Shown one piece after another: positions 41,478 to 51,575 of a stretch of 64,000 bases of DNA. The notes under the pieces were generated by a model, which was given only the letters and a program-made list of their open reading frames with translations, searched no databases and was not told the origin of the DNA. The stretch's first letter is position 1. Every line of letters starts with the position of its first letter. The translations under genes and the position numbers were made by a program. The stretch comes from Silurus meridionalis (lineage: Eukaryota; Chordata; Actinopteri; Siluriformes; Siluridae): assembly GCF_014805685.1 (NCBI RefSeq), contig NC_060896.1:16739777-16803776 (forward strand), read 5' to 3'.

Positions 41478-41626
41478 CATGATATGAGAATTGTCTGCCA
41501 ATTACCAGCTTGATGCACTATCATGTGTTGTAGGGATTGGGGCGGGGCGAGTGCAGAAATAAAGAACATGTCTGACATTTTGGTTATCTGTGCTGTTGTC
41601 TGCTACAATAATCGATATTAAAACAT
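41478..41626 (+). repeat. Probable 5' LTR
   Basis: Starts around TGTCATGATATGAG, contains an AATAAAG polyadenylation-type signal, and ends ATATTAAAACA directly before the primer-binding-site-like TGGTGTCAGAAG. Without a partner LTR the left boundary is approximate. Confidence 0.6.
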
Positions 41627-41656
41627 GGTGTCAGAAGTAAACTGAAAAAATTTACA

Positions 41657-42405
41657 ATGGAGGGTCTCAAGCCACCTTCGGGACTTGATCTGTCAAACGG
41701 TAATCTGTCGGAGAACTGGAGAAGATTTCGGCAGAGATTTGAACTGTATATGTTTGCAGCAGGATGCGCAAGCAAGCCAGCTAAGGTACAGTCCTCTCTA
41801 TTTCTTCACGTGGCCGGCGAGGAAGCGCTAGAAGTGTACAATACATTCACTTTCGATGATGCCGATGACCAGCATAAACTAGACATAATCATGGAGAAAT
41901 TTGAGGACTACTGTAACCCTAAGAAGAATATAACTTACGAGAGATACAAGTTTTTCATGTGTGTGCAAGGGGAAATGTCCATTAGCCAGTATGTTACTGA
42001 GCTAAAGTTAAGAGCGAAGTCATGCGAGTTCGGACAATTGCAAGAATCCCTTATTAGAGACAGAGTTGTCTGTGGGATCACGTCAGATGCAATGAGAGAA
42101 AGACTTCTGAGGAAGTTGACATTACTCTTGAAAGAGCTATCCAAATATGCATTGCGTCGGAAACAACAAAAGCCCAGATTCTGCAGATGCATGACGAGGA
42201 GCGTAATGCGCAAACCTCTGCACGTGCGACCAAGCATGTAGATGCAGTTAAACATAAGCAGACACGCAGTAATGCACAGAAAAATAAAAACAAAGTGAGT
42301 GAAAAAGACAAAGCAAGCAAGTTTAAGTGTAACAGGTGTGGAACTGAGCATGCTTCACGCAACTGTCCTGCATATGGCAAACAGTGCAAGAACTGTGAAA
42401 AATGA
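41657..42405 (+). pseudogene. Gypsy gag with zinc knuckle
   Basis: The frame from 41657 contains LSENWRRFRQRFELYMFAAG, VQSSLFLHVAGEEALEVYNT and YERYKFFMCVQGEMSISQYV, the capsid region. Around residue 155, a one-base shift moves the continuation to the frame 42187-42405: AQILQMHDEE-type sequence, a Lys-rich stretch, then CNRCGTEHASRNC (C-x2-C-x4-H-x4-C) and a second partial knuckle CKNCEK. An in-frame stop separates it from the protease. Gag packages the RNA and the knuckles bind it. Confidence 0.9.
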
Positions 42406-42713
42406 ATCACTTTGCTAAAATGTGCAGATCGAAAAAAGTGCACATGGTTGATGATGACGTCACAGATCAGCGACCTAGTTTGTTCGTGGGTATGGTTCTA
42501 ACACAGCCACAGACGGATGAATGGACAGCTGAATTGAAAATAGCACGCAGGAGTGTAAAATTTAAACTGGACACTGGAGCTCAAGCCAATGTAATTCCTT
42601 ACAGCTTGGTGCAAAGACTTGGTAAAAAGAATGCTCTTAGACTCACTAATGTAAAGCTGTTTACATATACAGGAGACAAAATACCTGTGAAAGGAAGTGT
42701 AATTTGGCAGTGA
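42402..42713 (+). pseudogene. Gypsy protease region
   Basis: Contains the second knuckle end (NHFAKMC) and the aspartic protease signature FKLDTGAQANVIP (about 42560-42600), then a LTNVKLFTYTGDKIPVKGS flap-like region. The frame ends at a TGA directly before the RT frame. Confidence 0.88.
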
Positions 42714-44328
42714 AATATAATGACAAAACATATGTAGTGGAATTCATTGTGGTAACAACAGATGCTAAACCAATCCTGGGAATTCATGCATGTGAAGAAA
42801 TGAGGCTCATCAAGAGAGTGATGACATTGGACAAAGGTGACAAAATGGACATTTTCAAGGAATATGCAGATGTTTTTGAAGGCATGGGTTGCCTAGAGGG
42901 AGAACACACAATACGAATAGATGACACTGTGGTTCCAAAAGTACATCCACCTAGGAAAATTCCTGTCACTCTGAGAGAAAAACTAAAAATAGAATTAAAT
43001 AGAATGGAAAGAATGAACGTGATAAGAACGATTGAAGAGCCAAAGCAGTGGGTGAACCCTTTTGTAATTGTTGAGAAGTCTAACAGGAAATTGAGAATCT
43101 GTTTAGACCCCCGTGATCTCAATACAGCAGTGATGAGGGAACATTACCAGCTACCAACAGTAGATGAAATAACTTGCAGGCTCGCCAAAGCCAAATACTT
43201 TACAGTGCTGGATGCAAGCACAGGTTTTTGGCAACTCAAGCTAGATGATGCCAGCTCTCGCCTTTGTACCTTTAACACTCCCTATGGCGTTACAGATTCC
43301 TCCGTCTACCCTTTGGTGTCAACTCAGCACCGGAAGTGTTCCATAGGACAGTGAAACAGCTGTTTGAAGGAATTGAAGGTGTTGAAACCTACATTGATGA
43401 CATACTAATCTGGGGTGAGACAAAGGAACAGCACGACCACAGACTGAGGCAAGTGTTAGAGAAAGCAAGAGAAAAAAATTTCAGATTGAATAAGGAAAAA
43501 TGTAAAGTAGGTTTGGAAGAAATTAAATACCTAGGTCACATCCTCACAAAAGATGGATTGAAACCGGATCAAAGTAAAGTTGAGGCTGTCAGAAATATGC
43601 CCACACCTGAATGCAAGAAGGATGTTGAACGATTCCTAGGCATGGTCACTTTCCTCGCAAAGTTCATTCCAAATTTGTCACAACACACTGAACCATTGCG
43701 CAGGATTACCAGAAATGATGTCACCTGGCAGTGGCAGGATGAACAGCAGAATGCCTTCAACAACCTGAAAACACTTCTGACTGAAACACCCATACTCAGG
43801 TACTATGATGTGAGGTTACCAGTAACGGTCTCTGTTGATGCGTCGAAAAGCGGACTAGGAGCTGTGCTACTTCAAAAAGACCAGCCAGTAGCTTATGCTT
43901 CACGCGCATTGAATGAAACTGAACAGCGCTACGCACAAATTGAGAAAGAAATGTTGGCAGTTGTGTTTGGAATGGAGCGCTTCCACCAATTTGTGTATGG
44001 ACGAAGTGTAATGGTAGAGTCTGACCATAAACCATTGGAAGCAATTATGAAAAAGCCCCTAAGCAGTGCTCCAGCTAGAGTACAGAGATTGTTAATGAGA
44101 CTACAAAAGTATCAGGTAATGGTGCAGTACAAACCAGGTAAGGAACTGCTAGTTGCTGATGCATTATCCAGAGCATACTTACCAGAGACTAATTTACTTG
44201 ATAAAGAAACAGAAGCCCAGGTGCACATGTTGATGTCAAACCTGCCTGTATCAAATGCAAAATTCCAGGAATTCCAGAAGGAAACTGAAAAAGATGTAAC
44301 TCTAAAAAACTTGCAGAGACAGCGTTGA
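42704..44328 (+). pseudogene. Gypsy reverse transcriptase and RNase H
   Basis: Frame one (42704-43354) covers the fingers and start of the palm: HPPRKIPVTLREKLKIEL, WVNPFVIVEKSNRKLRICLD and KYFTVLDASTGFWQLKLDD (motif A, Asp present). A single-base deletion near 43287 breaks the frame in the next conserved block. The remainder (43336-44328) has YIDDILIWGE (YxDD motif intact) and KYLGHILTKDGLKPD, then FLGMVTFLAKFIPN. RNase H follows: VSVDASKSGLGAVLLQ, YAQIEKEMLAVVFG, ESDHKPLEAI and VADALSRA. The enzyme residues are preserved; inactivation is by frame only. Confidence 0.92.
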
Positions 44329-45038
44329 ACGGATGGCCGGATAGCAGGAGCCAAGCTGCAAAGGAAATACAAATGTATTGGAACTTCAGGGAAGAAATCA
44401 CAGTCGTGGATGGAATTGTCTTTAAAGGAGAACGACTCATTGTTCCAGCAACCATGAGAGCAGAAATGCTAAGGAGAATTCATGAGAGTCACTTAGGGAT
44501 AGAGAGCTGTAGGCGGAGAGCGAGAGATGTGCTCTTCTGGCCTGGGATGTCTCAGAGTATAACAGAGATGATAAACAACTGTGAGGTCTGCAGCAAATAC
44601 TAAAAACGGCAAACCAAAGAGCCATTACAACCACACAGTGTTCCTGAAAGGCCCTGGCAGAAGATAGGTGTTGACTTATTCACTTTTGACCAGCAGGAGT
44701 ACTTACTTTTAGTGGATTATTATTCCAAGTTCATTGAAGTAGAGTGGTTGAGGTCAGATACAAGAAGTGCTACAGTCATTACCCATTTGAAGTCCCAATT
44801 TGCCAGACACGGAATTCCTGAAACATTAATTTCAGATAATGGGCCGCAGTTCAGCTCTAAAGAATTTCAAGCGTTCACAAAGAATGGGAGTTTAGTCATA
44901 AGACATCAAGCCCACACCACACAATCAAATGGAATGGCTGAAAGAGCTGTACAGACTGTCAAGCTCATGCTTAAGAAAGCTAAATCTGAAAGGAAAGATC
45001 CATATCTCTCTTTACTGAATTTGAGGAGCACCCCATAG
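44325..45038 (+). pseudogene. Gypsy integrase, zinc-binding and catalytic core
   Basis: 44325-44603 has the HHCC module (RRIHESHLGIESCRRRARDV, then NNCEVCSKY), ending in a stop. The next frame reads RPWQKIGVDLFTFDQQ (first catalytic Asp), YLLLVDYYSKFIEVEWL and ISDNGPQFSSKEFQ (second Asp), then QSNGMAERAVQTVK (catalytic Glu). The D-D-E triad is therefore complete. The frame ends at a TAG at 45036-45038. Integrase inserts the cDNA into chromosomes. Confidence 0.9.
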
Positions 45039-45112
45039 AGGATATAGGTGCATCACCAGCTCAACTACTGATGGGTCGACGTGTGAGAACTTGACTTCCA
45101 ATTACATCTCAG

Positions 45113-45568
45113 TTGTTGAGACCGCAGACAGTGACCACTGCAGTACAGCAACTGCTGGAGAGGAGGCAAAGGAAGCAAAAAGAATACTTTGACCACGGAT
45201 CCAAAGCACTTCCAAGACTCAACATTGGTGATAACATCCGGATATGGCAGGATGGCACTTGGAATCCAGCTCAGGTAACAGCACTCGCTGAAGAGCCGAG
45301 ATCCTATGTTGTCCGGACGCCAGATGGACAGGTGTACAGAAGGAACAGAAAGTTTCTAATGCAACCAAAAGAACAGAGTCACAAGACATCCAATGACATA
45401 GACCAACAAACTGTTAACGGGCAGAGTGTAACTAATGACACACAGGAAGAACATGACCTGAGCACTCAAAACCAAAAACCGGAAAGAGATCTAAAGTCTC
45501 CAAGTTTCCCTGTTAAGACGGCAAGTGGTCGAGTTGTCACAAAGCCACAGCGGCTGATTGAGGAGTAG
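45113..45568 (+). pseudogene. Gypsy integrase C-terminal domain
   Basis: 151 codons: LLERRQRKQKEYFDHGSKAL, LNIGDNIRIWQDGTWNPAQV and RSYVVRTPDGQVYRRNRKF, the SH3-like C-terminal fold. A polar Asn/Gln-rich tail ends KTASGRVVTKPQRLIEE. No chromodomain. Confidence 0.86.
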
Positions 45569-45655
45569 ATGTATAGAATATTCCTGGTCTATGTTTATAG
45601 TGGTTCATGTTAATGTCGCAAAAAAAAAAAAAAGAAAAAAAAAAAAAAAGTGCTA

Positions 45656-45970
45656 AATGTCCAAAGTAACATCAGTGTAATCAGTGCAAATTAGTTTTTT
45701 TTTATTATTATTATTATAATCTGTGAACAAAAATTACTTAATTCCTATTTGTCATTGTTTTCATTGTCTATAACACAAAATAATAATAACAAAATGTCTG
45801 GTATAGGCCATGCCCTCTTTTGGATTGCAATTTAAAATAAATAAATATTTAGCTATTTAGTGTACTAAACAGCTACAGTTCAAATACACGTTGACCTTGT
45901 GCCACATATGGACATTGCATTTATGTGTTGTCTGTGTTGTTTTCAATATTATATTTTTCATATTAATATA
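45656..45970. other. AT-rich spacer
   Basis: No gene or repeat family recognised apart from ATT-rich runs. Confidence 0.4.
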
Positions 45971-46227
45971 TACACTGAACAGGCATAACATTATGATGTT
46001 ATAACATTATGACCAGTGATTGAAAAAAACTAATTATCTCTTCATCCTGGCACCTGTTAATGGGTGATATATATTATCAGCAAGTAAATATTTTGAGATT
46101 CTATACAGTAGCTCAATATGCTGAAGTAGTCAATGCTGTTAATGCTTGACAGGTCAGACCAACACAATATTAGGCAGGTGGTCATGTTATGCCAGGTCAG
46201 TGGTCATAATGTAATGCCTGGTCAGTA
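45971..46227. mobile_element. Tc1/mariner-type MITE
   Basis: About 257 bp with inverted ends TACACTGAACAGGCATAACA (left) and the reverse of TAATGCCTGGTCAGTA (right). ATAACATTATGA is duplicated just inside the left end, and GGTCATGTTATGCC lies inside the right end. TA flanks are compatible with the mariner target. No coding capacity. Confidence 0.72.
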
Positions 46228-46261
46228 TGCATTCAGTACATGCATACATTTAAAACATTTA

Positions 46262-47200
46262 AGGTTTTTTAATCAAGTAACCCACCCAATGGCCCCACGA
46301 CAGAATCCACTGGCATGGGTGAAGGTACAGTATGCTGCATGTTAGTCTTTTTGCGCTGCTGTAAAAATTAGCAATTTGCTACATTAATCTAATATTTAAC
46401 CTACAAACTGACTACAATTTGAAATAAAAATGTATCTTGAATATATTTAATTCAAGATGATCGCCTTATTGGTTTTATTTCTTTTTGAATTTTCATAGAT
46501 TATTCTAAGCATTCCGTCTTTTCAGTTAATCATATATTATGGACTCGGAGTCGCTTAGAGCGTTGTGCTAGGCTAACTATACCTCTTTACGGAGGCAAAT
46601 TAGCCAGTCTGTATCTTAGTCAGAGGATTTAACCGTAAACTAATTTTCTTTGAGCTTAATGCTTGCTCATGGATTAAGAATAGTTGATTTAGTCACTTTG
46701 TTATACCTTGCTAAGTTAGTGATGGTCAGAAATCAGAAGATCCCAGATGTTGTGCTCTATGCTCCATCCATTCATGAGCCTTCTGTATGTACTATCCTGC
46801 TCATAGATTTGTGGTCAAGAGTCAAGTCAAGTCAAGAAGCTTTTATTGTCATTTTAACCATATATAGCTGACGCAGTACACAGTGAAATGAAACAATGTT
46901 CCTTCAGAACCCTGGTGCTACATTTAACAACATAAAGCTACATAACAGAAAACACTGTGCTAAGGACTCGTAAGTGTCCTCGCCAAATAAAGTGCATTGT
47001 GTGCAACCTAGTGCAAAGACAACACAAGACAGTGTAGGACAAATACACAAAACACAAAATAATGCCGCCAGTAAACCTTCTGTATATTATACAGAGCAGT
47101 GTGCAGAGAGAACTGAGTACAGAAGTGTACCTTGCAATTAAACAAAATGAAAACAAAAGTGTTTGTGCAACACCAGACTACATAATCAACTAGATATAAA
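46262..47200. repeat. Dispersed repeat, copy D, with LINE tail inserted
   Basis: Paralogue of 15040-15395, sharing AACCCACCCAATGGCCC, GTTAGTCTTTTT and CTTGCTCATG. Additional sequence at 46440-46640 is absent or diverged in the other copy. A CR1-like LINE 3' tail (46813-47165) interrupts it, after which ACACCAGACTACATAATC resumes the match to 15360-15375. Confidence 0.68.
46813..47165 (-). mobile_element. CR1/L2-like LINE copy 4, 3' UTR only
   Basis: Starts with GTCAAGTCAAGTCAAGAAGC and contains CTGACGCAGTACACAGTG, CCCTGGTGCTACATT and TGTGCAGAGAGAACTG, as in the other 3' UTRs. Strongly 5'-truncated. Confidence 0.85.
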
Positions 47201-47284
47201 TCATATGGAGCAAACTCAAGGCATGCCACATCTGACCCAATGTACAACTATATCCGATCAAGATCATTTTATATAGATCTATTA

Positions 47285-47442
47285 TTATTGTTAATTAGTC
47301 AATTTAATTCATTTTTATTTGTATATCGCTTTTAACAATGAACATTGTCTCAAGCAGATTTACACAGAAAATGTGGTAATTAAAAGTGAATGTTATTAAT
47401 ATAAGTAAGTTTGTCCCTGACGAACAAGCCAGTGGTGACTGT
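47285..47442 (-). mobile_element. L2-type LINE (family 1), 3' tail left of the CACTA-like element
   Basis: TTTTTATTTGTATATCGCTT, CATTGTCTCAAGCAGATTTAC and GTTTGTCCCTGACGAACAAG are the end of the L2 whose body lies at 56990-59900. The joined flanks read GTGACTGT|GGCAAGG, the form seen in other L2 tails once one GT is removed. Confidence 0.85.
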
Positions 47443-47765
47443 CCCAGCCAACATTTTCATGTGGGCCCCATGTGGGTTTTTGATGGGCTGTCACTTGGGC
47501 CCTGCATGGTCAACCAAAATGGGGCCCAGAGAAATTTGTGTGTTAGCCCAGAGGGGTGACTGATGGGTCCATGGTGGGCTCTAAGTGGGGCCTGTATAGG
47601 TGTTCTTTATATGGGCCCATTTGGGTCCCAAATAGGTGTTAAAAATGGGGCCAAATGGGCTACAAAAAGGACCCTTATGGGGCCCACATGACTTAATCAT
47701 GGGTCAACCCACAAACGGCCCCTTTATGGGGTTGTTGTGGGACTACAGTGGGTGAGAATTGGGTC
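47443..47765. promoter_or_regulatory. Left TIR and subterminal GGGCCC array
   Basis: Eight GGGCC(C) cores within about 320 bp, in both orientations and spaced irregularly by 20-60 bp, mostly as ATGGGCC(C) or TGGGGCC(C). The AT-rich interior has none. In En/Spm such subterminal motifs bind the accessory protein TNPA. Here the binding role is inferred from position. Confidence 0.65.
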
Positions 47766-48434
47766 CCATTTATTAATTTCATCATTGATTTCTGTGGGTG
47801 AACTTAATGTGTACTTAATCTTACTATGGAAAAAAACACTGTCAAACCATTTTAAACCTGTTACAATGTAAAACTGTGCCTGACCAAACAAAGAACTAAT
47901 ATTAGTTGATTTTATGTGCTGCTATATGTTGAAAATTACATGGTTGAGTATTTGAACTGTAAAAAATAAATGACTTCAACTTAGAATGTGTAAATCACAT
48001 TTAATTTAAATTAATTAAAGTAAAAAAAACAGGAAACAGGAATAACCGAAATACTAAAGTAGAATAGTTGGTGGGTCTATGCAGGTTCCTCAACTGCACA
48101 CCTACAAAACAGTAAAGAAAGAGACGACAGTAAAGGCAATTTAGTACATTTTAAAATACTACCATTCACAGCAGCATCTAAAAAAACATGTATCAATATA
48201 ATTAAGACATATCCTAGAGTCTCATCAATGAATTGTTCCCAACTCTGACTCGCACAGTAATAACTTATGCCGGGGGACCTGTCATGGAATCCAAAACTTA
48301 TAAATGTAACAATTAAAATATCAACCTTGTTTCTGAACTTGACTCTTAAACAAATATTTGGCCATTGCCAAAAGCCAGTGATTGAACAATGATTCTGATC
48401 AGCTTAAAGATGTAAGTCACACCTAGGATCACGG
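47766..48434. other. Non-coding interior of CACTA-like copy B
   Basis: AT-rich 3' flank of the accessory gene, between the subterminal array and the foldback block. No exon seen. Confidence 0.45.
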
Positions 48435-49255
48435 TGGACCAGAAAGCTCAACGCACTGCAACTGAAGAAAACATAGCAAATAGAAAAAACACCAGCAAAT
48501 CAAGAAAACATATTCATCAGTTAAACACCGCGTGCTGCAAATCCTCACAACGCAACTAAATACAGAAACATCCTGCAAATCCTCACAACACAACCAATTA
48601 ATTTGCACTGCAAATAGCACAGACCACCAAATTGACCACCCAGGACTACTTGTTCAGTATCTATTCATCAGTGGTGGTGTTGATGATCTGAAAGGTGAGT
48701 TTTTTGTTTATTTCAACATCCTGATCATGATTCTTTGGCTTTGCCAGTTACCATAATAACGTTTTACAGTTAATTGTGTATTTCATCAGATTATTTAGGA
48801 TAATATTATCCAAAAGGCCAAGGAATCATAAATAAACAATGTTAAAATAGACAAACAACTCACCTTTCAGGTCATCGAAAACACTACTGACAAATAGACA
48901 TTGAACAATAAGCAGTCCCAGACAGGTTTGTCACTTGTTGTGGTCCCCTTGGAACATGTTTTTTTTATCTGTGCTATTTGGTTGTGTTGTGAGAATTTGC
49001 AGCGTGTTTCAGTGTTTGGTTGTGTTGTGAGGATTTGCAGCATGTTTCAGTGTTTGGTTGTGTTGTGAGGATTTGCAGCATGTTTCAGTGTTTGGTTGTG
49101 TTGTGAGGATTTGCAGCGTGTTTCTGTACTTGGTTGTGTTGTGGGGGTTTGCAGCACATGTGTTGTCAAACTGATAAAGTTTTTTTTTTATTTGCTGGTG
49201 TTTTTTTTCTATTTGCATGTGTTTTCTTAAGTTGCAAAGCATTGAGCTCTCTCAG
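48435..49255. repeat. Foldback element with long inverted arms, copy B
   Basis: The left arm (48435-48770) and right arm (48835-49255) are imperfect reverse complements. GAGCTC/AGCTCAACGC ends, CATAGCAAATAGAAAAAACA against TTTTCTATTTGCATG, and AACTCACCTTTCAGGTCATC against ATGATCTGAAAGGTGAG make a potential stem of several hundred bases around a centre near 48800. The same block is in copy A, so it predates their divergence. The right arm holds the tandem expansion 48976-49160. Confidence 0.85.
48976..49160. repeat. 38-bp tandem array, five units
   Basis: Units of the form TTTGGTTGTGTTGTGAGGAT followed by TTGCAGC(G/A)TGTTTCAGTG begin near 48977, 49015, 49053 and 49091. A fifth shorter unit begins near 49131. 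The left arm has only two inverted counterparts (48530-48600) and copy A two direct ones, so the array expanded in this copy. Confidence 0.9.
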
Positions 49256-49402
49256 CCACTGTATAGGATTCCTTGAGGATAAGTAATTTATAAGATATTT
49301 TTTCATTTGAGGGTAGAGTATTCCCTTAGTTAAACATAGGCAAAAACAGTCATCGGGATAAAATATTATTAATTGTGCATCCCTAGCTATAGGTTATATG
49401 AC

Positions 49403-51382
49403 TTACACTTCCGGCTGTACTGCCCTCCGATCATGGTGCCGCTGGGCTCTCAAAGCACGGTTGCCATCTCGGTCTCTTGAATTTGTGAACCATTTAACAA
49501 GCGCTGTCTCAAGCTCTTTTTTACTGACCGTTTTCAGCAATGGGTTCTGCTTCAGGCTACCTGTAAAGCTAAAAAAAATTAATATAAAGTAGAGCATGCT
49601 ACCGCATCAACCAGGGCACAACCCATTATTTGTCTGTATAAAGCATGCAAGTTACATGAGCATAGGACTATCAGAACTAAAATAAAAAAAAGACTAAGAA
49701 TCACAAGGTTGTAAGCACCTTCTAATCCACCATTTGCCCAAACTGTTAACTGATCTGAGTAAATGATGTTAAAATTACACAATACCATACAAAATGTCAA
49801 AAAAACGTAGGCTCCGGAATGAGCGTTTGCCATGGTGCCCGTTTGCCAAGTCAGTGGGTAATTCTACAAGTCTACTATTTACTTAAGTTAGAACACTCAC
49901 CACATTTTTCTGGAAGTCAGACTCACAGAGCTTTAACTCCACCTCATCTAAGGTGACCCCCTCAGGCAAGACAGGAATCACCCTATTATGCTCTCTCTGC
50001 TGCAGAAGTGCCTGTATCATGCTACCCTGCACCTTCTGGTAATCTTTTATTTCTTCCTGTATTGTAAGTATACGAACAAACATTCCATCCCTCACTGAGA
50101 ACCCACTGGGCTGAACTGGTCTGCGGGGAGTGTCTGTAGTTCCTGTCAGTGCTGAGATGCTGCAAGTTGGAACTTGTGCTTTCTGTGAAGTATGAGGTTT
50201 ATGAGTTGGTGGCCCATTTGTGAGAGGTGGTGTAGCTATTTGCTTGTTCCCAAATCCCTTTATTAGGAGCCTTCTTGGGGTGGTGGCACGGCCATTTCTG
50301 GACATTCTTCACTGTCCGAGTCTGTTTCAATAACTTTACGCCTGAAACACATGGAAAGTGAAAATGTTTAAAATACAATGATTTTTATAAATTGATTAAA
50401 TGACCACGGACACACGTTACTGAACTTTTTAAAGAATCCTAAGAAAAATGTTTTTTACAGAATGTGAGGGTGTCAAGACATGATTCAATGGCTATTTCGG
50501 TGTACAGATTTTAAAAAATCGAGGGGTTTAAAGACATTACAACATGATGTTCTCTAATGTTTATTTAAAACAATATGTATTGTGAAAAGTGCAATACAAA
50601 TTAAAATACCTAGACAAAATGCATAGTGGCAGTAATATGATGGCAAAGTAAAACAAAAAGCATACAATTTTGACATTTAAAGCAATTTTACCTAACATGT
50701 AATGTCTATTCAATGCTTTTCTGCAACAGTGTAATGTCATTTACCAAGACATTTTTAATTAACATAGTATTTCTCAACACATTGTCAATAGTTTTTACTT
50801 TCTCAAAGAGCCCCATGCCAAATATGCCTACTTTATAGTATGCAAAAAGTACCTAAATGACCTACTACTGAGGTGCGCATCCAAAACATGAGTCTTACTT
50901 TTTTTTGCTCGGTTCCCTCTGGTTCTGGATCCGTCTGTAGGTCTGGAGGTCACTTCAGCTTTCCTCATCTTTGTTCTGGCAGTGGGATAATCAGCTAGAG
51001 GAATGTAACAATGATTTAGTGTACATTCAGAATTTACATTAATTGAATTTTTTTTTTTACATTTTTTTTTTTACATATTCCAAGGTACTATAATTAAAAT
51101 AACACAAATACTTTTTTCTGTTTAATGAAGTACACTTAATTAAACAAGAATGAACAATCATTTAATGAAATTTTACCCTCACCAGCTTTTCCCAAAACCC
51201 ACACTTGGGATTTTAACCAATCTTCTTGTGGGCCTCTTCCCTCTTGAACAAATCGGTCTACGTTGACAGTGGAGGAAGGAGGCCAGTAACACTCCTCTTC
51301 CTCTGGGCCAGTAAACCAGTTTTTTTGGGATAATGGCAACAGTCCAAGAATCCAGAAATTCCACTATAGCAAAGGGCAGCAT
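49403..51382 (-). pseudogene. CACTA-like element accessory gene, four recognisable exons
   Basis: Minus-strand exons: E1 51382-51183, E2 50994-50899, E3 50341-49901, E4 49560-49403. E1 starts at an ATG with LPFAIVEFLDSWTVAIIP and continues, after a one-base slip in a T run, with YWPPSSTVNVDRFVQEGRGP to GKAG. Its donor GTGAGG joins the E2 acceptor in frame, giving KAADYPTARTKM. E2 is basic and ends at GTAAG. E3 runs from a TTTCAG acceptor: an acidic ETDSDSEE start, a Pro/Thr-rich linker, a heptad-like helix FVRILTIQEEIKDYQKVQGS and LPEGVTLDEVELKLCESDF, with donor GTGAGT. E4 ends the protein (PLLKTVSKKELETALVKWF, TNSRDRDGNRALRAQ). The E3/E4 layout resembles fish DUF4806 proteins. An exon between E3 and E4 is probably lost. 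Likely role by analogy: DNA binding at subterminal repeats. Confidence 0.62.
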
Positions 51383-51575
51383 TTTGCTAGATAAAATAAT
51401 TGCATAATGTCAGCAGTCATGTAGCAGAGGCAAAGCTACAAAAGCTCCATTATATGAAAGAACCTCATTTTCTTTATTATTTCAGTCAGAGGTACAGTTT
51501 GAAATTGTCCATTTAATCCATGCACAAGTCTGACTCCCAGAGCTGAAGAGTCAATGGGATAAATAGAAAATGTTT

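Larger units (their letters stand above)
41478..45655 (+). mobile_element. Ty3/Gypsy retrotransposon, nearly complete, 3' LTR not found
   Basis: Order: probable 5' LTR (about 41478-41626, with AATAAAG at about 41560), primer binding site TGGTGTCAGAAGTAAAC (41627), gag, zinc knuckles, protease, RT, RNase H, integrase, then an A-rich tract at 45620-45650. All domains of a complete Gypsy polyprotein are present, with only a handful of stops and frameshifts. I searched the downstream 1.5 kb by eye for a second copy of the LTR and saw none, so the right end is truncated or replaced at the A-rich tract. It is distinct from the chromodomain families in the window: no chromodomain is seen at the integrase end. 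Confidence 0.92.

Noticed and set aside
44640..45568. Envelope gene downstream of the Gypsy integrase (endogenous retrovirus)
   Set aside because: The frames end with the integrase C-terminal domain; no signal peptide, transmembrane or surface-protein features follow.
48976..49160. CRISPR-like array (regular 38-bp repeats)
   Set aside because: Repeats are head-to-tail without spacers, in a eukaryotic transposon; an ordinary tandem expansion.
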